Shown piece by piece: positions 23,262 to 32,693 of a stretch of DNA of 64,000 nucleotides. The position numbers and the translations under genes are program-made. Numbering within the stretch: the first letter of the stretch is position 1; the number at the start of each line of letters is the position of its first letter. Source of the stretch: Alsobacter soli (GTDB lineage Bacteria > Pseudomonadota > Alphaproteobacteria > Rhizobiales > Beijerinckiaceae); the NCBI RefSeq assembly GCF_003004785.1, contig NZ_PVZS01000001.1:124001-188000 (forward strand), written 5' to 3'. A model generated the notes under the pieces. It did not search any database. It saw only the letters and a program-made list of their open reading frames with translations, and had not been told where the DNA came from.

Positions 23262-23720
23262 ATGCAGCGCATGTCCACCCTGATCAGGCGCCTCGGCGCG
23301 CCGCTCATCGGCAGGAGCGCCGTCGCGCTGCTCGCCATCGCCTTTGCGCCCGCGCTCGCGGCGGCGCAGACGGAGAAGACCATGACGAAGACCCCTTCCG
23401 GCCTGTCCTACACCGATGTCGTCGAGGGAACCGGAGCCACGCCGAAGCCCGGCCAGGCCTGCACCGTGCACTACACGGGCACGCTCGAGAACGGGAAGAA
23501 GTTCGACAGCTCCCGGGACCGGAACGAGCCCTTCACCTTCACCATCGGGAGCGGCCAGGTGATCCGCGGCTGGGACGAGGGCGTGTCCACCATGAAGGTC
23601 GGGGGACGCCGCACCCTCGTGATTCCGCCGGAGCTCGGCTATGGCGCCCGCGGCGCCGGCGGCGTGATCCCGCCCAACGCGACCCTCGTCTTCGACGTCG
23701 AGTTGCTGGGCTGCAAGTAA
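23262..23720 (+). CDS. Secreted FKBP-type peptidyl-prolyl isomerase
   Basis: A 152-residue protein with a signal peptide (about residues 1-32, ending ALAAAQ) followed by one FKBP domain. The domain has [16 protein letters not shown], the active-site region [25 protein letters not shown], and [29 protein letters not shown]. It should catalyse proline cis-trans isomerisation in the periplasm. The start at 23262 has AGGGAG six bases upstream; an ATG at 23271 is also possible. A strong terminator follows. Confidence 0.92.
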   Translation: MQRMSTLIRRLGAPLIGRSAVALLAIAFAPALAAAQTEKTMTKTPSGLSYTDVVEGTGATPKPGQACTVHYTGTLENGKKFDSSRDRNEPFTFTIGSGQVIRGWDEGVSTMKVGGRRTLVIPPELGYGARGAGGVIPPNATLVFDVELLGCK

Positions 23721-23752
23721 GTCTGCGCCGCCCCTCGGGCGGCTCCTTGGCA

Positions 23753-23789
23753 GCGGACGCGTTCGGCTGGACGCGTCCGCTTTTCTTTT
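23753..23789 (+). terminator. Rho-independent terminator of the FKBP gene
   Basis: Perfect stem GCGGACGCGT / ACGCGTCCGC with an eight-base loop, followed by TTTTCTTTT. It lies only 20 bases before the next start codon. Confidence 0.85.
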
Positions 23790-23808
23790 GATTGTTCTGG
23801 AGCGCGAC

Positions 23809-25116
23809 ATGACGCCCCCGCCCCTCACCATCGGCCTCGACTTCGGCACCAGCAACACCGTCCTGGCGCTCGCGCCCAGGGGCGAGCCGGCCCACGTCGT
23901 GCGCTTCCGCCACGAGGGCCGCCACGCGAGCGATTCGAGCGCCTTCATCTCGGCCCTGTGCTTCTGGGAAGAGAGCGTCGCGGGCGGCAAGCGGACGCGC
24001 AACGAGGCGGGCCCATGGGCCGTGGAGGAGTTCCTGGAGGGGCTTTCAGCCCACCGTTTCATCCAGTCGTTCAAGACCTTCGCGGCGAGCGCCACATTCC
24101 AGGACACGCGCATCTTCGGAGCGAAATACCGGTTCGAGGATCTGCTCGCAGCCTTCCTGGCCCGGGTCTTCGCCCACGCCGGGGTCGACCCCGCCCAGGC
24201 CGCGCTCGTGGTCGGCCGGCCCGTCAAGTTCGCCGGCGGCAATCCCGACGAGAAGCTCGCCATGGAGCGCTATCGCTCAGCCTTCGCCCGCTTCGGCATG
24301 GGCGAGGCGCGCTATGTCTACGAGCCCGTCGGCGCGGCGTTCTTCTACGCCCAGCGCCTGCGCCACGACGCCACCGTGCTGGTGGCCGATTTCGGCGGCG
24401 GCACCAGCGACTTTTCAGTGATCCGCTTCGAGGGCCGCGACGGCGACCGGCGCGCCCGGCCCCTGGGGCATGCGGGCGTGGGCGTCGCGGGCGACGCGTT
24501 CGACTATCGCATCATCGACAAGGTGATCTCGCCGCGCCTCGGCAAGGGCCAGAACTACAAGAGCTTCGACAAGCTGCTCTCGCTGCCCACGCACTACTAC
24601 GCGAACTTCGCGCGCTGGAATCAGCTCGCCATGATGAAGGCGAACGGCGACCTCAAGGAGCTGCGCCAGCTCGCGCGCGTCGCCGTGGATCCGGAGCCGC
24701 TGGAGCGCTTCATCGAGATCATCGAGCAGGACCTCGGGTTCCCGCTCTACCGCGCCGTGTCCCAGGCCAAGATCGCCCTGTCCTCCGCCGGGGAGGCCGT
24801 GCTGCGCTTCCATGAAGCGGGCGTCGCCATCGAGGAGCGGATCACCCGGGCGCAGTTCGAGGGCTGGATCGAGCCGGACGTCGAGCGCATCGCCGGCGCC
24901 CTGGACGACGCCCTGACGCTGGCCCGGACGCGGCCGGACGGCGTCGAGCGCGTGTTCCTCACCGGCGGCTCCTCTTTCATCCCCGCGATCCGCCGCCTCT
25001 TCGTCGAGCGCTTCGGCGAGGCGAAGCTCACCGCCTCCGACCAGTTCGAGTCCATCGCGACGGGCCTGGCCCTGATCGGGCGCGAGCCCGATCTCGACCG
25101 CTGGGCGGCGCACTAG
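23809..25116 (+). CDS. yegD: Hsp70-family protein, YegD-like
   Basis: A 435-residue actin-fold ATPase related to the DnaK nucleotide-binding domain but without the substrate-binding C-terminus. Phosphate loops are visible: IGLDFGTSNTVLAL at residues 8-21, VADFGGGTSDFSVI, and LTGGSSFIPAI near residue 390. This combination and length match E. coli YegD, whose role is not firmly known; ATP-dependent chaperone-like activity is inferred. The ATG at 23809 has TGGAGCG upstream. A terminator between it and the FKBP gene argues for separate transcription. Confidence 0.85.
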   Translation: MTPPPLTIGLDFGTSNTVLALAPRGEPAHVVRFRHEGRHASDSSAFISALCFWEESVAGGKRTRNEAGPWAVEEFLEGLSAHRFIQSFKTFAASATFQDTRIFGAKYRFEDLLAAFLARVFAHAGVDPAQAALVVGRPVKFAGGNPDEKLAMERYRSAFARFGMGEARYVYEPVGAAFFYAQRLRHDATVLVADFGGGTSDFSVIRFEGRDGDRRARPLGHAGVGVAGDAFDYRIIDKVISPRLGKGQNYKSFDKLLSLPTHYYANFARWNQLAMMKANGDLKELRQLARVAVDPEPLERFIEIIEQDLGFPLYRAVSQAKIALSSAGEAVLRFHEAGVAIEERITRAQFEGWIEPDVERIAGALDDALTLARTRPDGVERVFLTGGSSFIPAIRRLFVERFGEAKLTASDQFESIATGLALIGREPDLDRWAAH

Positions 25117-25138
25117 GGGCGCGCCGCCCTTCCGGGCC

Positions 25139-26896
25139 TCAGTTCGGCCCGGCGACCTTCAGGATGACGGGCCGGACGTGCCGGGTGTGGCGCGTCTGCG
25201 TGTGATCGAACACCGCGACCCACATGTAGAGCGGCTTTCCGGGGATGAAGTCCTGGTCGTACTTGGACCCCGTCTTGAGCTTGCGGCTGACCTCCAGGGT
25301 CCAGTGGCCGTCCTTCCACTTCGCGCCGGTGGTCAGGTCGCCACGGTCGCCCTCGTTCGCGCCGGAGAGCACGACGCCGGGCAGGATCGTCCCCACCGGG
25401 ATCTTCTCGTCCAACTCCTTGCTGTAGGGAACCGAGTTGGCGTCGTCGAGCCACCACACGGAGCCCTCCTCCACGTTGGAGTCCGGGTCCGCGATGTCGT
25501 ACTTGCCCATGGACTTCTGCAGGGCGGCCAGGTCCTTGGGCAGGCGCTGGGGCTGGAAAGGCTTGGTGTAGCCGCCGGGCCCGTCGAAGGGGAAGTTGTA
25601 GGTGTAGATGCCGTGGCCGGGGTCCGGCCAGTAGCCGCCCTGGTAGCGCGCCCGGCGGGCGGCCTGGTCCGGCGTCGGATCCTGGGGCGGGCCGATGTAC
25701 ATGTCGTCCATGGCCCCCAGCACGCCGCCGCGCGACGACTTCCACTGCCACATGTCGATGATGGCGCCGTCCGTGGTGTAGTGCAGGCCACGGTCGTTTA
25801 GGGACGGCGGCTTGTCCGCCACCGGCTTCGGACCGAGATGGGCCACGCCGCCGGACCCGAAGGCGTCCCGGTCGGCGAAGGTCACGGCGAACTTGTCCTC
25901 GTAAAGGTCGACCACATCGGCGTTGCCGGCGTCGTGGCCGATCATGCGCCAGCCGTCCGCCGCCTTGATGATGGGCAGGCGCTTGAGGGAGTGGCTCGGA
26001 TCCTCCCACCGGAAGGCGAAGAAGATGCGGTCCTGCGTGCGCACGGCGCGCACTTCCACCAGCGATTCGCCCGTGCCTCCCAGGTTGGCGCCCTGGGACG
26101 TCCGGATGGAAACCGGCCGCGCGCCGCGCCAGGCCTCGTCGTCGAGGACTCCGTCGAGCTTCGGAGCCGTGGTGACGAGCGGAACGTTGAGGACGTCCCT
26201 GGCGCCGAAGTCGAGCGCCACCGCGGCGCCGGCCACCGCCAGGCCGGCGGCGGAGCCGATCAGCAGCGGATAGCGCGAGCTCTTGGCGTTCTCCGGCAAG
26301 GCGGCCGGCCGGAACAGTCGCAGCAACTGCCACAGGCCGCCATACATGAAGTGGGTGACCACGTGCACGACCGTGTAGACGAGCGTGGTCAGCGCCAGCA
26401 CGTCATGGACCTGCACGACCCAACCGCCGACCCCGAGATAAAGAGCCACGCCCGTCGCGGCCAGTCCGAGCAGCAGGGCGTAGACCAGCCAGTGCAGGAC
26501 CGTGTTGACGCCCTGCCACTTGAGGCGCGGCGAGCTCGGGATCATGAGCACGCGCACGCGGCCGAGCCCGATCCGGGCGCCGAGCCGGGCGCGGGCCATG
26601 TAGATGGCGTAGGCGCCGGCCGAGAGGACCAGCAGCGTCCCCGCAATGAAGTGCACAGTCCAGACTTCGCCCTGGGGCAGGATGGGCGCCAGGAACTTGG
26701 AGACGACGGCGTCCCGGGCGTCAGCGGCGATGCGTAGACCCGTGAGCAGGCTGGCGAACACCGCGATCACGGTCAGCCAGTGCAGGATGATCGTGCCGTA
26801 GTCCGAGCGGGGCCGCTGCGCCTTGGCGGCGAGCGAAGTGGATCCTGTCCTCGTTTGATCGGAAGAGGCAGGGGCTTCTCGATAGGCGACCGACAT
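25139..26896 (-). CDS. Cytochrome b561 domain fused to ethylbenzene dehydrogenase-like heme domain
   Basis: A 585-residue fusion. Residues 30-230 hold four to five transmembrane segments of the cytochrome b561/Ni-Fe hydrogenase b-type fold, with histidines in helices (IILHWLTVIAV, VHFIAGTLLV, LHWLVYALLLG, VHDVLALTTLVYTVVHVVTHFM) for two b hemes. After a further membrane segment (about 247-265) comes a periplasmic domain (about 280-585) resembling PF09459, the heme-binding gamma subunit of ethylbenzene/DMSO reductase-type enzymes, seen as LDGVLDDEAWRGARPV and later FAFRWEDPSHS. It probably passes electrons between quinone and a periplasmic acceptor or donor. No molybdenum catalytic subunit is nearby. 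The start at 26896 is the first ATG with a GAGAG site. Confidence 0.8.
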   Translation of the reverse strand: MSVAYREAPASSDQTRTGSTSLAAKAQRPRSDYGTIILHWLTVIAVFASLLTGLRIAADARDAVVSKFLAPILPQGEVWTVHFIAGTLLVLSAGAYAIYMARARLGARIGLGRVRVLMIPSSPRLKWQGVNTVLHWLVYALLLGLAATGVALYLGVGGWVVQVHDVLALTTLVYTVVHVVTHFMYGGLWQLLRLFRPAALPENAKSSRYPLLIGSAAGLAVAGAAVALDFGARDVLNVPLVTTAPKLDGVLDDEAWRGARPVSIRTSQGANLGGTGESLVEVRAVRTQDRIFFAFRWEDPSHSLKRLPIIKAADGWRMIGHDAGNADVVDLYEDKFAVTFADRDAFGSGGVAHLGPKPVADKPPSLNDRGLHYTTDGAIIDMWQWKSSRGGVLGAMDDMYIGPPQDPTPDQAARRARYQGGYWPDPGHGIYTYNFPFDGPGGYTKPFQPQRLPKDLAALQKSMGKYDIADPDSNVEEGSVWWLDDANSVPYSKELDEKIPVGTILPGVVLSGANEGDRGDLTTGAKWKDGHWTLEVSRKLKTGSKYDQDFIPGKPLYMWVAVFDHTQTRHTRHVRPVILKVAGPN

Positions 26897-27091
26897 GGTT
26901 GGCTCTCGTGGAGGGGGGGGCGCCCCGGAGCCTCGCCTGAACAAGGTTAAGGTTTTATGACTGGCAGAATTCAATCAATGCCACGGCCAACATAGCGCGG
27001 TTGCTGCGATCGCGGCCAGTGACGAACCCGCGTCCAATGCCGATGAACCGTGAGAAGAAGAAGCAAGAACGGCTGAAACACCGAAGCCGTT

Positions 27092-27167
27092 TGGCGCTCC
27101 CAAGGGGACTCGAACCCCTGTTTTCGCCGTGAGAGGGCGACGTCCTAGACCGCTAGACGATGGGAGC
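27092..27167 (-). tRNA. tRNA-Glu (anticodon CTC)
   Basis: On the minus strand the acceptor arms GCTCCCA / TGGGAGC pair. The D arm contains TCTAGCGGTCTAGGA, the anticodon loop is CTCTCAC (anticodon CTC), the T arm contains GGGGTTCGAGTCCCC, and the discriminator is G with CCA encoded. It is 76 bases long with CCA and reads GAG codons. It stands alone, within a 375-base gap between the b561 fusion and DUF6476-type genes; nothing else was seen in that gap, and no integrase or attachment-site duplication is visible next to it. Confidence 0.96.
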
Positions 27168-27271
27168 GGCTCGCTGGCGGGCATGTCCGCCGCGGGTGTC
27201 GCTCCTATAACGGCCTCGTTCCGGAGCGGCAAGCCCAAAGTGAGCTCGGCGGGAGAAAATCGGCCACCGCC

Positions 27272-27664
27272 TCAGTGCGTCGCCGGAACTTGGATCCTGC
27301 CGGTCTCGGCCAGGGTGCGGGCGTCGAAAAGCACGATGACCGCCCCCTCTGGTCCCTCCGTGGTGACCGCCAGGCGCCCATCCCCGAGCGTGGTGGATAT
27401 GATTCTCGAGCCGCTCGGCAGCGAGAGCTGGACGGGGCGGCGCACGCCCGTTTCGCTTTGCGCCGCGGTCGTCCCCGATGGGGTCGCCTGCCCTCCGCCC
27501 TTGACGGCGCGTATGGCGAGCGTCGAAAAGACCACCACGGCGAGCGCCACCAGGATCACGCCCAGCGTGATCACCAGCATCTTCATCGCCATCAGCCGGG
27601 CGGCTTCCTTGGCCTTCGCCGTGTCATCGGGCGAGGCGGCGGCGGTCTTCGGGTCGGCGTGCAT
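27272..27664 (-). CDS. Membrane-anchored hypothetical protein (DUF6476-like)
   Basis: A 130-residue protein with a charged N-terminus (1-28), one transmembrane helix (about 29-53, MLVITLGVILVALAVVVFSTLAI) and a C-terminal soluble domain of about 60 residues with beta-like segments (LPSGSRIISTTLGDGRLAVTTEGPEGAVIVLFD). This is the layout of DUF6476 proteins that lie next to rluD in alphaproteobacteria; function unknown. It is divergent from rluD with only 47 bases between them, so they share a promoter region. Confidence 0.75.
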   Translation of the reverse strand: MHADPKTAAASPDDTAKAKEAARLMAMKMLVITLGVILVALAVVVFSTLAIRAVKGGGQATPSGTTAAQSETGVRRPVQLSLPSGSRIISTTLGDGRLAVTTEGPEGAVIVLFDARTLAETGRIQVPATH

Positions 27665-27711
27665 GAGGCTCTATCGAAACGCGCGCTCTGCCGAGCGGAA
27701 AGGACGAACAC

Positions 27712-28737
27712 GTGCAGGACGGCGACCACGCCGAGGCGGTCGAAGGCCTTCAGGCCTATCTAGCCCGCCCGCAGGACAAAGGCGAGCGGCTGGACCGCTT
27801 CCTGGCCGCCATGGTCCCTGGCCTGTCGCGCACGCGGCTCAAGGCCTTGATCCTCGACGGCCGCGTCACCGTGAATGGCGCGCGGGTGGACGATCCCGGC
27901 CGCAAGCTGGACGCCGGGCAGGAGATCGCGGTCGACGTGCCCCCGCCCGTCCCGGCCGAGCCTGAAGGCGAGTCCATCCCACTGAACGTGGTCTACGAGG
28001 ATGACCAGCTCCTAGTCATCGACAAGCCTGCCGGGCTCGTCGTGCATCCCGCAGCGGGTCACGACAGTGGGACGTTGGTGAATGCGCTGATCGCCCACTG
28101 CGGCGACAGCCTGTCCGGCATCGGCGGGGTGAAGCGGCCGGGGATCGTGCATCGCCTGGACAAGGACACCACCGGCCTGCTGGTGGTCGCCAAGACGGAC
28201 CGCGCCCACAAGACGCTCGCAGACCAGTTCGCCGACCATGGCCGCACCGGCCCATTGGAGCGGGCCTACCGGGCGGTGGTTTGGGGCGTGCTCCCCCGCA
28301 AGCACGGAACGGTGGACGCCAACCTTGACCGCTCGACCCGGCACCGCGACCGCATGGCGGTCGTCTCCCGCGAGAAAGGGCGCGAGGCGATTACTCATTA
28401 CGAGACGGAGGAGGTCTTCGCCGGCGCGAATGGCGAGGCCGTGGCAAGCCTCGTGACCTGCCGGCTCGAAACGGGTCGCACCCATCAGATTCGCGTCCAC
28501 ATGGCCCATATCGGCCACCCCCTCATCGGCGATCCCGTCTACGCGGGCGGCTTCCGCACGAAGGCGAGCCTGCTGGGGCCGCAGGCCCGGGCCGCCGTCG
28601 AGGCCTTTCCCCGACAGGCCCTGCACGCAGCCCTCCTTGGATTCGCGCATCCGATCACGGACGAGGAACTGATCTTCGAGAGCGATCTGCCCGTAGACAT
28701 GGAGCAGTTGATCGCGGCGCTGCGGGCCGGCGGATAA
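27712..28737 (+). CDS. rluD: 23S rRNA pseudouridine synthase RluD/RluC family
   Basis: A 341-residue enzyme that isomerises uridines in 23S rRNA. An N-terminal S4 RNA-binding domain (residues 25-75, RLDRFLAAMVPGLSRTRLKALI) precedes the synthase domain. The catalytic Asp150 lies in HRLDKDTTGLLV, and the family GRTHQIRVHMAHIGHPLIGDPVY follows. The start is GTG at 27712. Position next to a DUF6476-type gene and just ahead of rpoH is the usual rhizobial arrangement. RluD itself is my best assignment, but RluC-type specificity cannot be excluded. Confidence 0.92.
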   Translation: MQDGDHAEAVEGLQAYLARPQDKGERLDRFLAAMVPGLSRTRLKALILDGRVTVNGARVDDPGRKLDAGQEIAVDVPPPVPAEPEGESIPLNVVYEDDQLLVIDKPAGLVVHPAAGHDSGTLVNALIAHCGDSLSGIGGVKRPGIVHRLDKDTTGLLVVAKTDRAHKTLADQFADHGRTGPLERAYRAVVWGVLPRKHGTVDANLDRSTRHRDRMAVVSREKGREAITHYETEEVFAGANGEAVASLVTCRLETGRTHQIRVHMAHIGHPLIGDPVYAGGFRTKASLLGPQARAAVEAFPRQALHAALLGFAHPITDEELIFESDLPVDMEQLIAALRAGG

Positions 28738-28925
28738 TCGCGCCAGCCCTGCGAAAATGACGCGACCGAGAACCCGGGCGCTCCGCATGCGTTGCATCGG
28801 AGACCCAGCGCGCAACGCGCGCTTCGCCCTCTTTCGGCCAATGTCACGCCGATGATAGACTGTTGTCGTGGCCGTGCTTCGTGGCGGCCCGTTACGGCCT
28901 GCTTGCGAGGGGCCTAGGAGGAACT

Positions 28926-29831
28926 ATGGCTTCTGCCTCACTTCCCATCGTCGCCGCCGAAGGCGGCCTGTCGCGGTATCTCGACGAGATCCGCAAGTTC
29001 CCGATGCTGCAGCCCCAGGAGGAGTACATGCTCGCCAAGCGTTGGCGCGAGCATGAGGACTCCGACGCTGCGCACAAGCTCGTCACCTCCCACCTGCGGC
29101 TCGTGGCGAAGATCGCCATGGGCTATCGCGGCTACGGCCTGCCGATCGGAGAAGTGATCTCCGAAGGCAATGTCGGCCTGATGCAGGCGGTGAAGCGCTT
29201 TGAGCCGGAGAAGGGCTTCCGCCTCGCCACCTATGCGATGTGGTGGATCAAGGCCTCGATTCAAGAGTACATCCTGCGCTCGTGGTCGCTCGTGAAGATG
29301 GGCACGACCGCGAACCAGAAGAAGCTGTTCTTCAATCTCCGCAAGGCCAAGAGCCAGATCTCCGCCTTGGACGAGGGCGATCTGCGCCCGGACCAGGTGA
29401 AGCAGATCGCCACCAAGCTCGGCGTGCAGGAGCAGGAAGTCATCGAGATGAACCGTCGCCTGGGCGGCGACTCCTCGCTGAACTCGCCGATCCGCTCCGA
29501 CGGCGAGGGCGAAGGCGAGTGGCAGGACTGGCTGGCCGACGACAGCGCCAGCCAGGAGGCCCTGCTGGTCCAGCAGGAAGAGGCGGACAATCGGCACGCC
29601 GCCCTGAAGGAGGCGCTGGGCGTCCTCAACGACCGCGAGCGTCGCATCTTCGAGGCGCGCAGGCTCGCCGAAGACCCGATCACGCTCGAGGAGTTGTCCG
29701 AAGAATTCGGCGTCTCCCGCGAACGGGTGCGCCAGATCGAGGTGCGCGCCTTCGAGAAGATTCAGAAAGCCGTGCGCGAAGCGGTCGCCAGGCAGGAAGC
29801 CGGCCGCCTCGCCCTCCCCGCTCACGCGTGA
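28926..29831 (+). CDS. rpoH: RNA polymerase sigma factor RpoH (sigma-32)
   Basis: A 301-residue heat-shock sigma factor. Region 2 has the core-binding and -10 recognition segments (LRLVAKIAMGYRGYGLPIGEVISEGNVGLMQAVKRFEP, YAMWWIKASIQEYILRSW), and region 4 ends with a helix-turn-helix (ITLEELSEEFGVSRERVRQIE). The RpoH box is visible as QKKLFFNLRKAK. The start at 28926 has AGGAGGAACT directly upstream. The 188-base gap before it should contain its promoter, and the leader may be temperature-responsive as in relatives, but no clear structure was worked out. Many Hyphomicrobiales carry two RpoH copies. Confidence 0.96.
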   Translation: MASASLPIVAAEGGLSRYLDEIRKFPMLQPQEEYMLAKRWREHEDSDAAHKLVTSHLRLVAKIAMGYRGYGLPIGEVISEGNVGLMQAVKRFEPEKGFRLATYAMWWIKASIQEYILRSWSLVKMGTTANQKKLFFNLRKAKSQISALDEGDLRPDQVKQIATKLGVQEQEVIEMNRRLGGDSSLNSPIRSDGEGEGEWQDWLADDSASQEALLVQQEEADNRHAALKEALGVLNDRERRIFEARRLAEDPITLEELSEEFGVSRERVRQIEVRAFEKIQKAVREAVARQEAGRLALPAHA

Positions 29832-29848
29832 CCGGGGACGCCTCAATC

Positions 29849-29949
29849 CTCAATGCAAGCGCAGCGAAGAAATCCAGCATAACGGGCTCTCGCTCTCAAT
29901 GAGCGAGGCCGCCTTGGATTGGTTCGTCGCTGGATCCTCGTAATGACGG
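29849..29949. repeat. Intergenic repeat, family A (copy 5, diverged)
   Basis: A decayed copy: CAATGCAAGCGCAGCGAAGAAATCCAGCATAACGGGC at the left and GCCTTGGATTGGTTCGTCGCTGGATCCTCGTAATGACGG at the right. It lies between the convergent rpoH and hypothetical membrane protein genes and probably doubles as a terminator-like hairpin. Confidence 0.65.
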
Positions 29950-29957
29950 AAGAATGA

Positions 29958-31208
29958 CTACTGGCCCTGCTGCCAGCTCGACAGAGCGTCGCTGATCGTA
30001 CGGTCGCCCGTTGGGCCCTTCTCGAACAGCAGCAGCGCGCGCCGGCCGTTGGCGAAGCGGAGCGGCGTCATGAACCAGTTGCGCTGGCGCATGAGCTCGA
30101 GATTGCGGTTGGTGTCCGCCGGCAAGTTGGACAGGCCGACCAGGAACACGTTCTCGGTGACCGGAACCGAAATGCCGGCGAGCGGTGTTCCGCGCGTCGT
30201 CTCTTCGGTGCGCATCTCCGGCACGCCCAGGTCGCGCACGGCCCCGTTCGTGGCCTTCGGCCCGGCCGTGAAGCGGACTTCGATGGTGTGCGAAGCCGGC
30301 AGGGCCGCATCGCGGTTGCGCCGGATGAGCACGTCCGCCTTGAGGCCGGCGTCCGCCACGTCGACGTCCGCCCGAACGGCGACATCGAGAGGCTCGCCCG
30401 CTCCGGCCGGCACGCTGTCCAGGCGCCACAGCACCCGGCCAACCGTCTGCTTGATCTCCGTGGACCCTTCCGCCGCCTCCTCGACCAGCAGCACGCGCTG
30501 CAGGACGCCGATCGCCGCCGAGGCGCCTGCCGGCGCCTGGCCCTGCTGCCCGCTTTGGGGCTGGGCGGGCTCGGCCGGCTGGGCGGGCCCTTCGCCGGGC
30601 AGCCGTTCCTGGAACTTGCGCTCCTGGTCGGCGGGGGCGTTCTCGGCCGTCTGCTTGGCCGGCGCGAACTCGGACGGCTGCTGCTTGAGATAGATGGCCG
30701 TCGCCGCCGTCAGGCCCACCACCACCGCGATGGCGGAGCCGATCACCGCACCACGCACCCAGAGCCGGCGATCGCCGGTCGCCGCGCGTGGCGCGGCGGG
30801 GCGAAGGCGCTCGACAGGCGCAGGCTCGTCGGCGAACTCGTAGGCCGGCTCCGGCGAGGGCGCCGGCTCAGCCTCATGCTCGGGCTCCGGTTCGGCTGCC
30901 GGACGATGCGCCGTCGTCTGCTGGACAGGCCTGGCGGCCTGCTCGGCGGGCCGGGGCGGGACGCTCGGCTCGAAGATGTCGGACGTCGCCGGAACGCCGC
31001 CGCCATACTCCGTCTCGACCCGGCGAATCGCATCCTCGAGGGCGACGCGCTCTCGGTCGATGTCCGCCTCCGCAATCGGAGGCTCCGTGTTGCGAAGCTG
31101 GCCGATCAGCGCGTTGGTGGCGCGCTCGTAGAGAGCGCGCCGCTGCTCCGGCGTGCTCTCGGCCAAATTGGCCACAGCGCGCGAAATCAACGGGTAGTAG
31201 TCGGCCAT
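29958..31208 (-). CDS. Conserved hypothetical membrane protein next to purA
   Basis: A 416-residue protein of unknown function. The first 70 residues are helical and charged (MADYYPLISRAVANLAES), followed by a long Pro/Glu/Ala-rich linker, one transmembrane helix (about 152-171, AVIGSAIAVVVGLTAATAIYL), another disordered stretch with Gln/Pro, and a C-terminal soluble domain of about 190 residues. That domain has the pattern of a beta-rich periplasmic domain and ends with the conserved-looking RNWFMTPLRFANGRRALLLFEKG. The topology suggests a cytoplasmic N-terminus and periplasmic C-terminus. The gene follows purA on the same strand after 31 bases and may be co-transcribed. Confidence 0.75.
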   Translation of the reverse strand: MADYYPLISRAVANLAESTPEQRRALYERATNALIGQLRNTEPPIAEADIDRERVALEDAIRRVETEYGGGVPATSDIFEPSVPPRPAEQAARPVQQTTAHRPAAEPEPEHEAEPAPSPEPAYEFADEPAPVERLRPAAPRAATGDRRLWVRGAVIGSAIAVVVGLTAATAIYLKQQPSEFAPAKQTAENAPADQERKFQERLPGEGPAQPAEPAQPQSGQQGQAPAGASAAIGVLQRVLLVEEAAEGSTEIKQTVGRVLWRLDSVPAGAGEPLDVAVRADVDVADAGLKADVLIRRNRDAALPASHTIEVRFTAGPKATNGAVRDLGVPEMRTEETTRGTPLAGISVPVTENVFLVGLSNLPADTNRNLELMRQRNWFMTPLRFANGRRALLLFEKGPTGDRTISDALSSWQQGQ

Positions 31209-31239
31209 GACGCCTCAGTGGCGGAGAAGACCGCGGCGG

Positions 31240-32532
31240 TCAAGCCTCGAACGGATTCTGGACCAGGATCGTATCGTCGCGCTCGGGGCTCGTGGACACC
31301 AGCGCCACCGGCGCGCCGATCAGCTCCTCGAGCCGGCGGACATATTTGATCGCCTGGGCCGGGAGATCCGCCCACGACCGGGCGCCCGCCGTCGAGCCTT
31401 CCCAGCCTTCCATGGTCTCGTAGACGGGCTGGATCCGAGCCTGCGCGCCCTGGCTGGCCGGCAGGTGGTCGATCTCCTGGCCGTCCAGGAGGTACTTGGT
31501 GCAGACCTGGATTTCCTTGAAGCCGTCCAGGATGTCGAGCTTGGTCAGGGCGATGCCGTCGATCCCCGACGTGCGGACGGTCTGGCGGACCAGCACGGCG
31601 TCGAACCAGCCGCAGCGGCGCTTGCGGCCAGTCACCGTGCCGAACTCCCGCCCACGCTCACCGATGAGGTTGCCGACTTCGTTGTCCTGCTCGGTCGGGA
31701 ACGGCCCCTCGCCCACGCGGGTCGTGTAGGCTTTGGCGATCCCAAGCACATATCCGACCGCGCGCGGCCCCATGCCAGAGCCTGTGGCCGCCTGGCCCGC
31801 CACCGTGTTGGACGAGGTCACGAACGGGTATGTGCCGAAGTCGATGTCCAGCAGCGCGCCCTGCGCGCCCTCGAACAGGATGCGCTTGCCGGCCCGGCGC
31901 TGCTCGTCGAGCAGTTGCCAGGTCGTGTCCATGTAGGGGAGCACCTTGGGGGCGACGGAGGCGAGCTCTTCGAAGATCGCCTTCGCGTCGAACTCGTCGA
32001 GTCCCAGGCCGCGCCGCAGCGCGTTGTGGTGGGCCAGGAGGCGGTCGATCTTGGCCGGCAGCGCGTCGAGGTCGGCGAGATCCATCAGCCGGATGGCGCG
32101 GCGGCCGACCTTGTCCTCGTAGGCGGGGCCGATGCCGCGCTTGGTGGTGCCGATCTTGGTGCCGGACGCGCCCGACTCGCGCAGAGCGTCCAATTCACGA
32201 TGCACGGAGAGGATGAGCGGGACGTTGTCGGCTACGCGCAGGTTGTCGCGCGAAATGGCGACGCCCTGCCCCTTCAGCTTCTCGACCTCGGCGGCGAGGG
32301 CGTGCGGGTCCAGCACGACGCCATTGCCGATGACGGCCAGCTTGTTGGGGCGCACGACCCCGGAGGGCAGCAGGGAGAGCTTGTAGACGTTCTCGCCGAT
32401 CACGAGGGTGTGGCCGGCATTGTGGCCGCCCTGGAAGCGCACGACGGTGTCCGCCTGCTCCGAGAGCCAGTCGACGATCTTGCCCTTCCCCTCGTCGCCC
32501 CACTGGGCGCCCACGACGACGACATTGGCCAT
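31240..32532 (-). CDS. purA: Adenylosuccinate synthetase
   Basis: A 430-residue enzyme joining IMP and aspartate with GTP to form adenylosuccinate in AMP synthesis. Signatures: the GTP-binding N-terminus [76 protein letters not shown] and [14 protein letters not shown]. Length and motifs are complete. The start at 32532 has GGAGAGATCGAC upstream. Transcription begins after the terminator that ends the DUF4139 gene, in the 51-base gap upstream or further back. Confidence 0.98.
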   Translation of the reverse strand: MANVVVVGAQWGDEGKGKIVDWLSEQADTVVRFQGGHNAGHTLVIGENVYKLSLLPSGVVRPNKLAVIGNGVVLDPHALAAEVEKLKGQGVAISRDNLRVADNVPLILSVHRELDALRESGASGTKIGTTKRGIGPAYEDKVGRRAIRLMDLADLDALPAKIDRLLAHHNALRRGLGLDEFDAKAIFEELASVAPKVLPYMDTTWQLLDEQRRAGKRILFEGAQGALLDIDFGTYPFVTSSNTVAGQAATGSGMGPRAVGYVLGIAKAYTTRVGEGPFPTEQDNEVGNLIGERGREFGTVTGRKRRCGWFDAVLVRQTVRTSGIDGIALTKLDILDGFKEIQVCTKYLLDGQEIDHLPASQGAQARIQPVYETMEGWEGSTAGARSWADLPAQAIKYVRRLEELIGAPVALVSTSPERDDTILVQNPFEA

Positions 32533-32583
32533 GTCGATCTCTCCTCCGCGGCGGGGCGGCGCGGCGCGTCGTCCCTGTCCCTG

Positions 32584-32630
32584 AAAACCAAAAGCCCCGG
32601 CGAGTCCGCAAGTCGGATCGGCCGGGGCTT
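32584..32630 (-). terminator. Rho-independent terminator of the DUF4139 gene
   Basis: Minus-strand stem AAGCCCCGGC / GCCGGGGCTT with a 19-base loop, followed by TTGGTTTTCA. It lies 63 bases past the DUF4139 stop codon and 51 before the purA start. Confidence 0.8.
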
Positions 32631-32693
32631 GCGCGGGAGCATTAGCCGCAAAGGACCGAGGCGTAAAGCGCCAGGGGCCTTCAGGCTGAAGGT

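Noticed and set aside
27092-27167. tRNA-Glu as an integration site of a genomic island
   Set aside because: No integrase gene or repeated tRNA 3' end was found in the flanking several kilobases.
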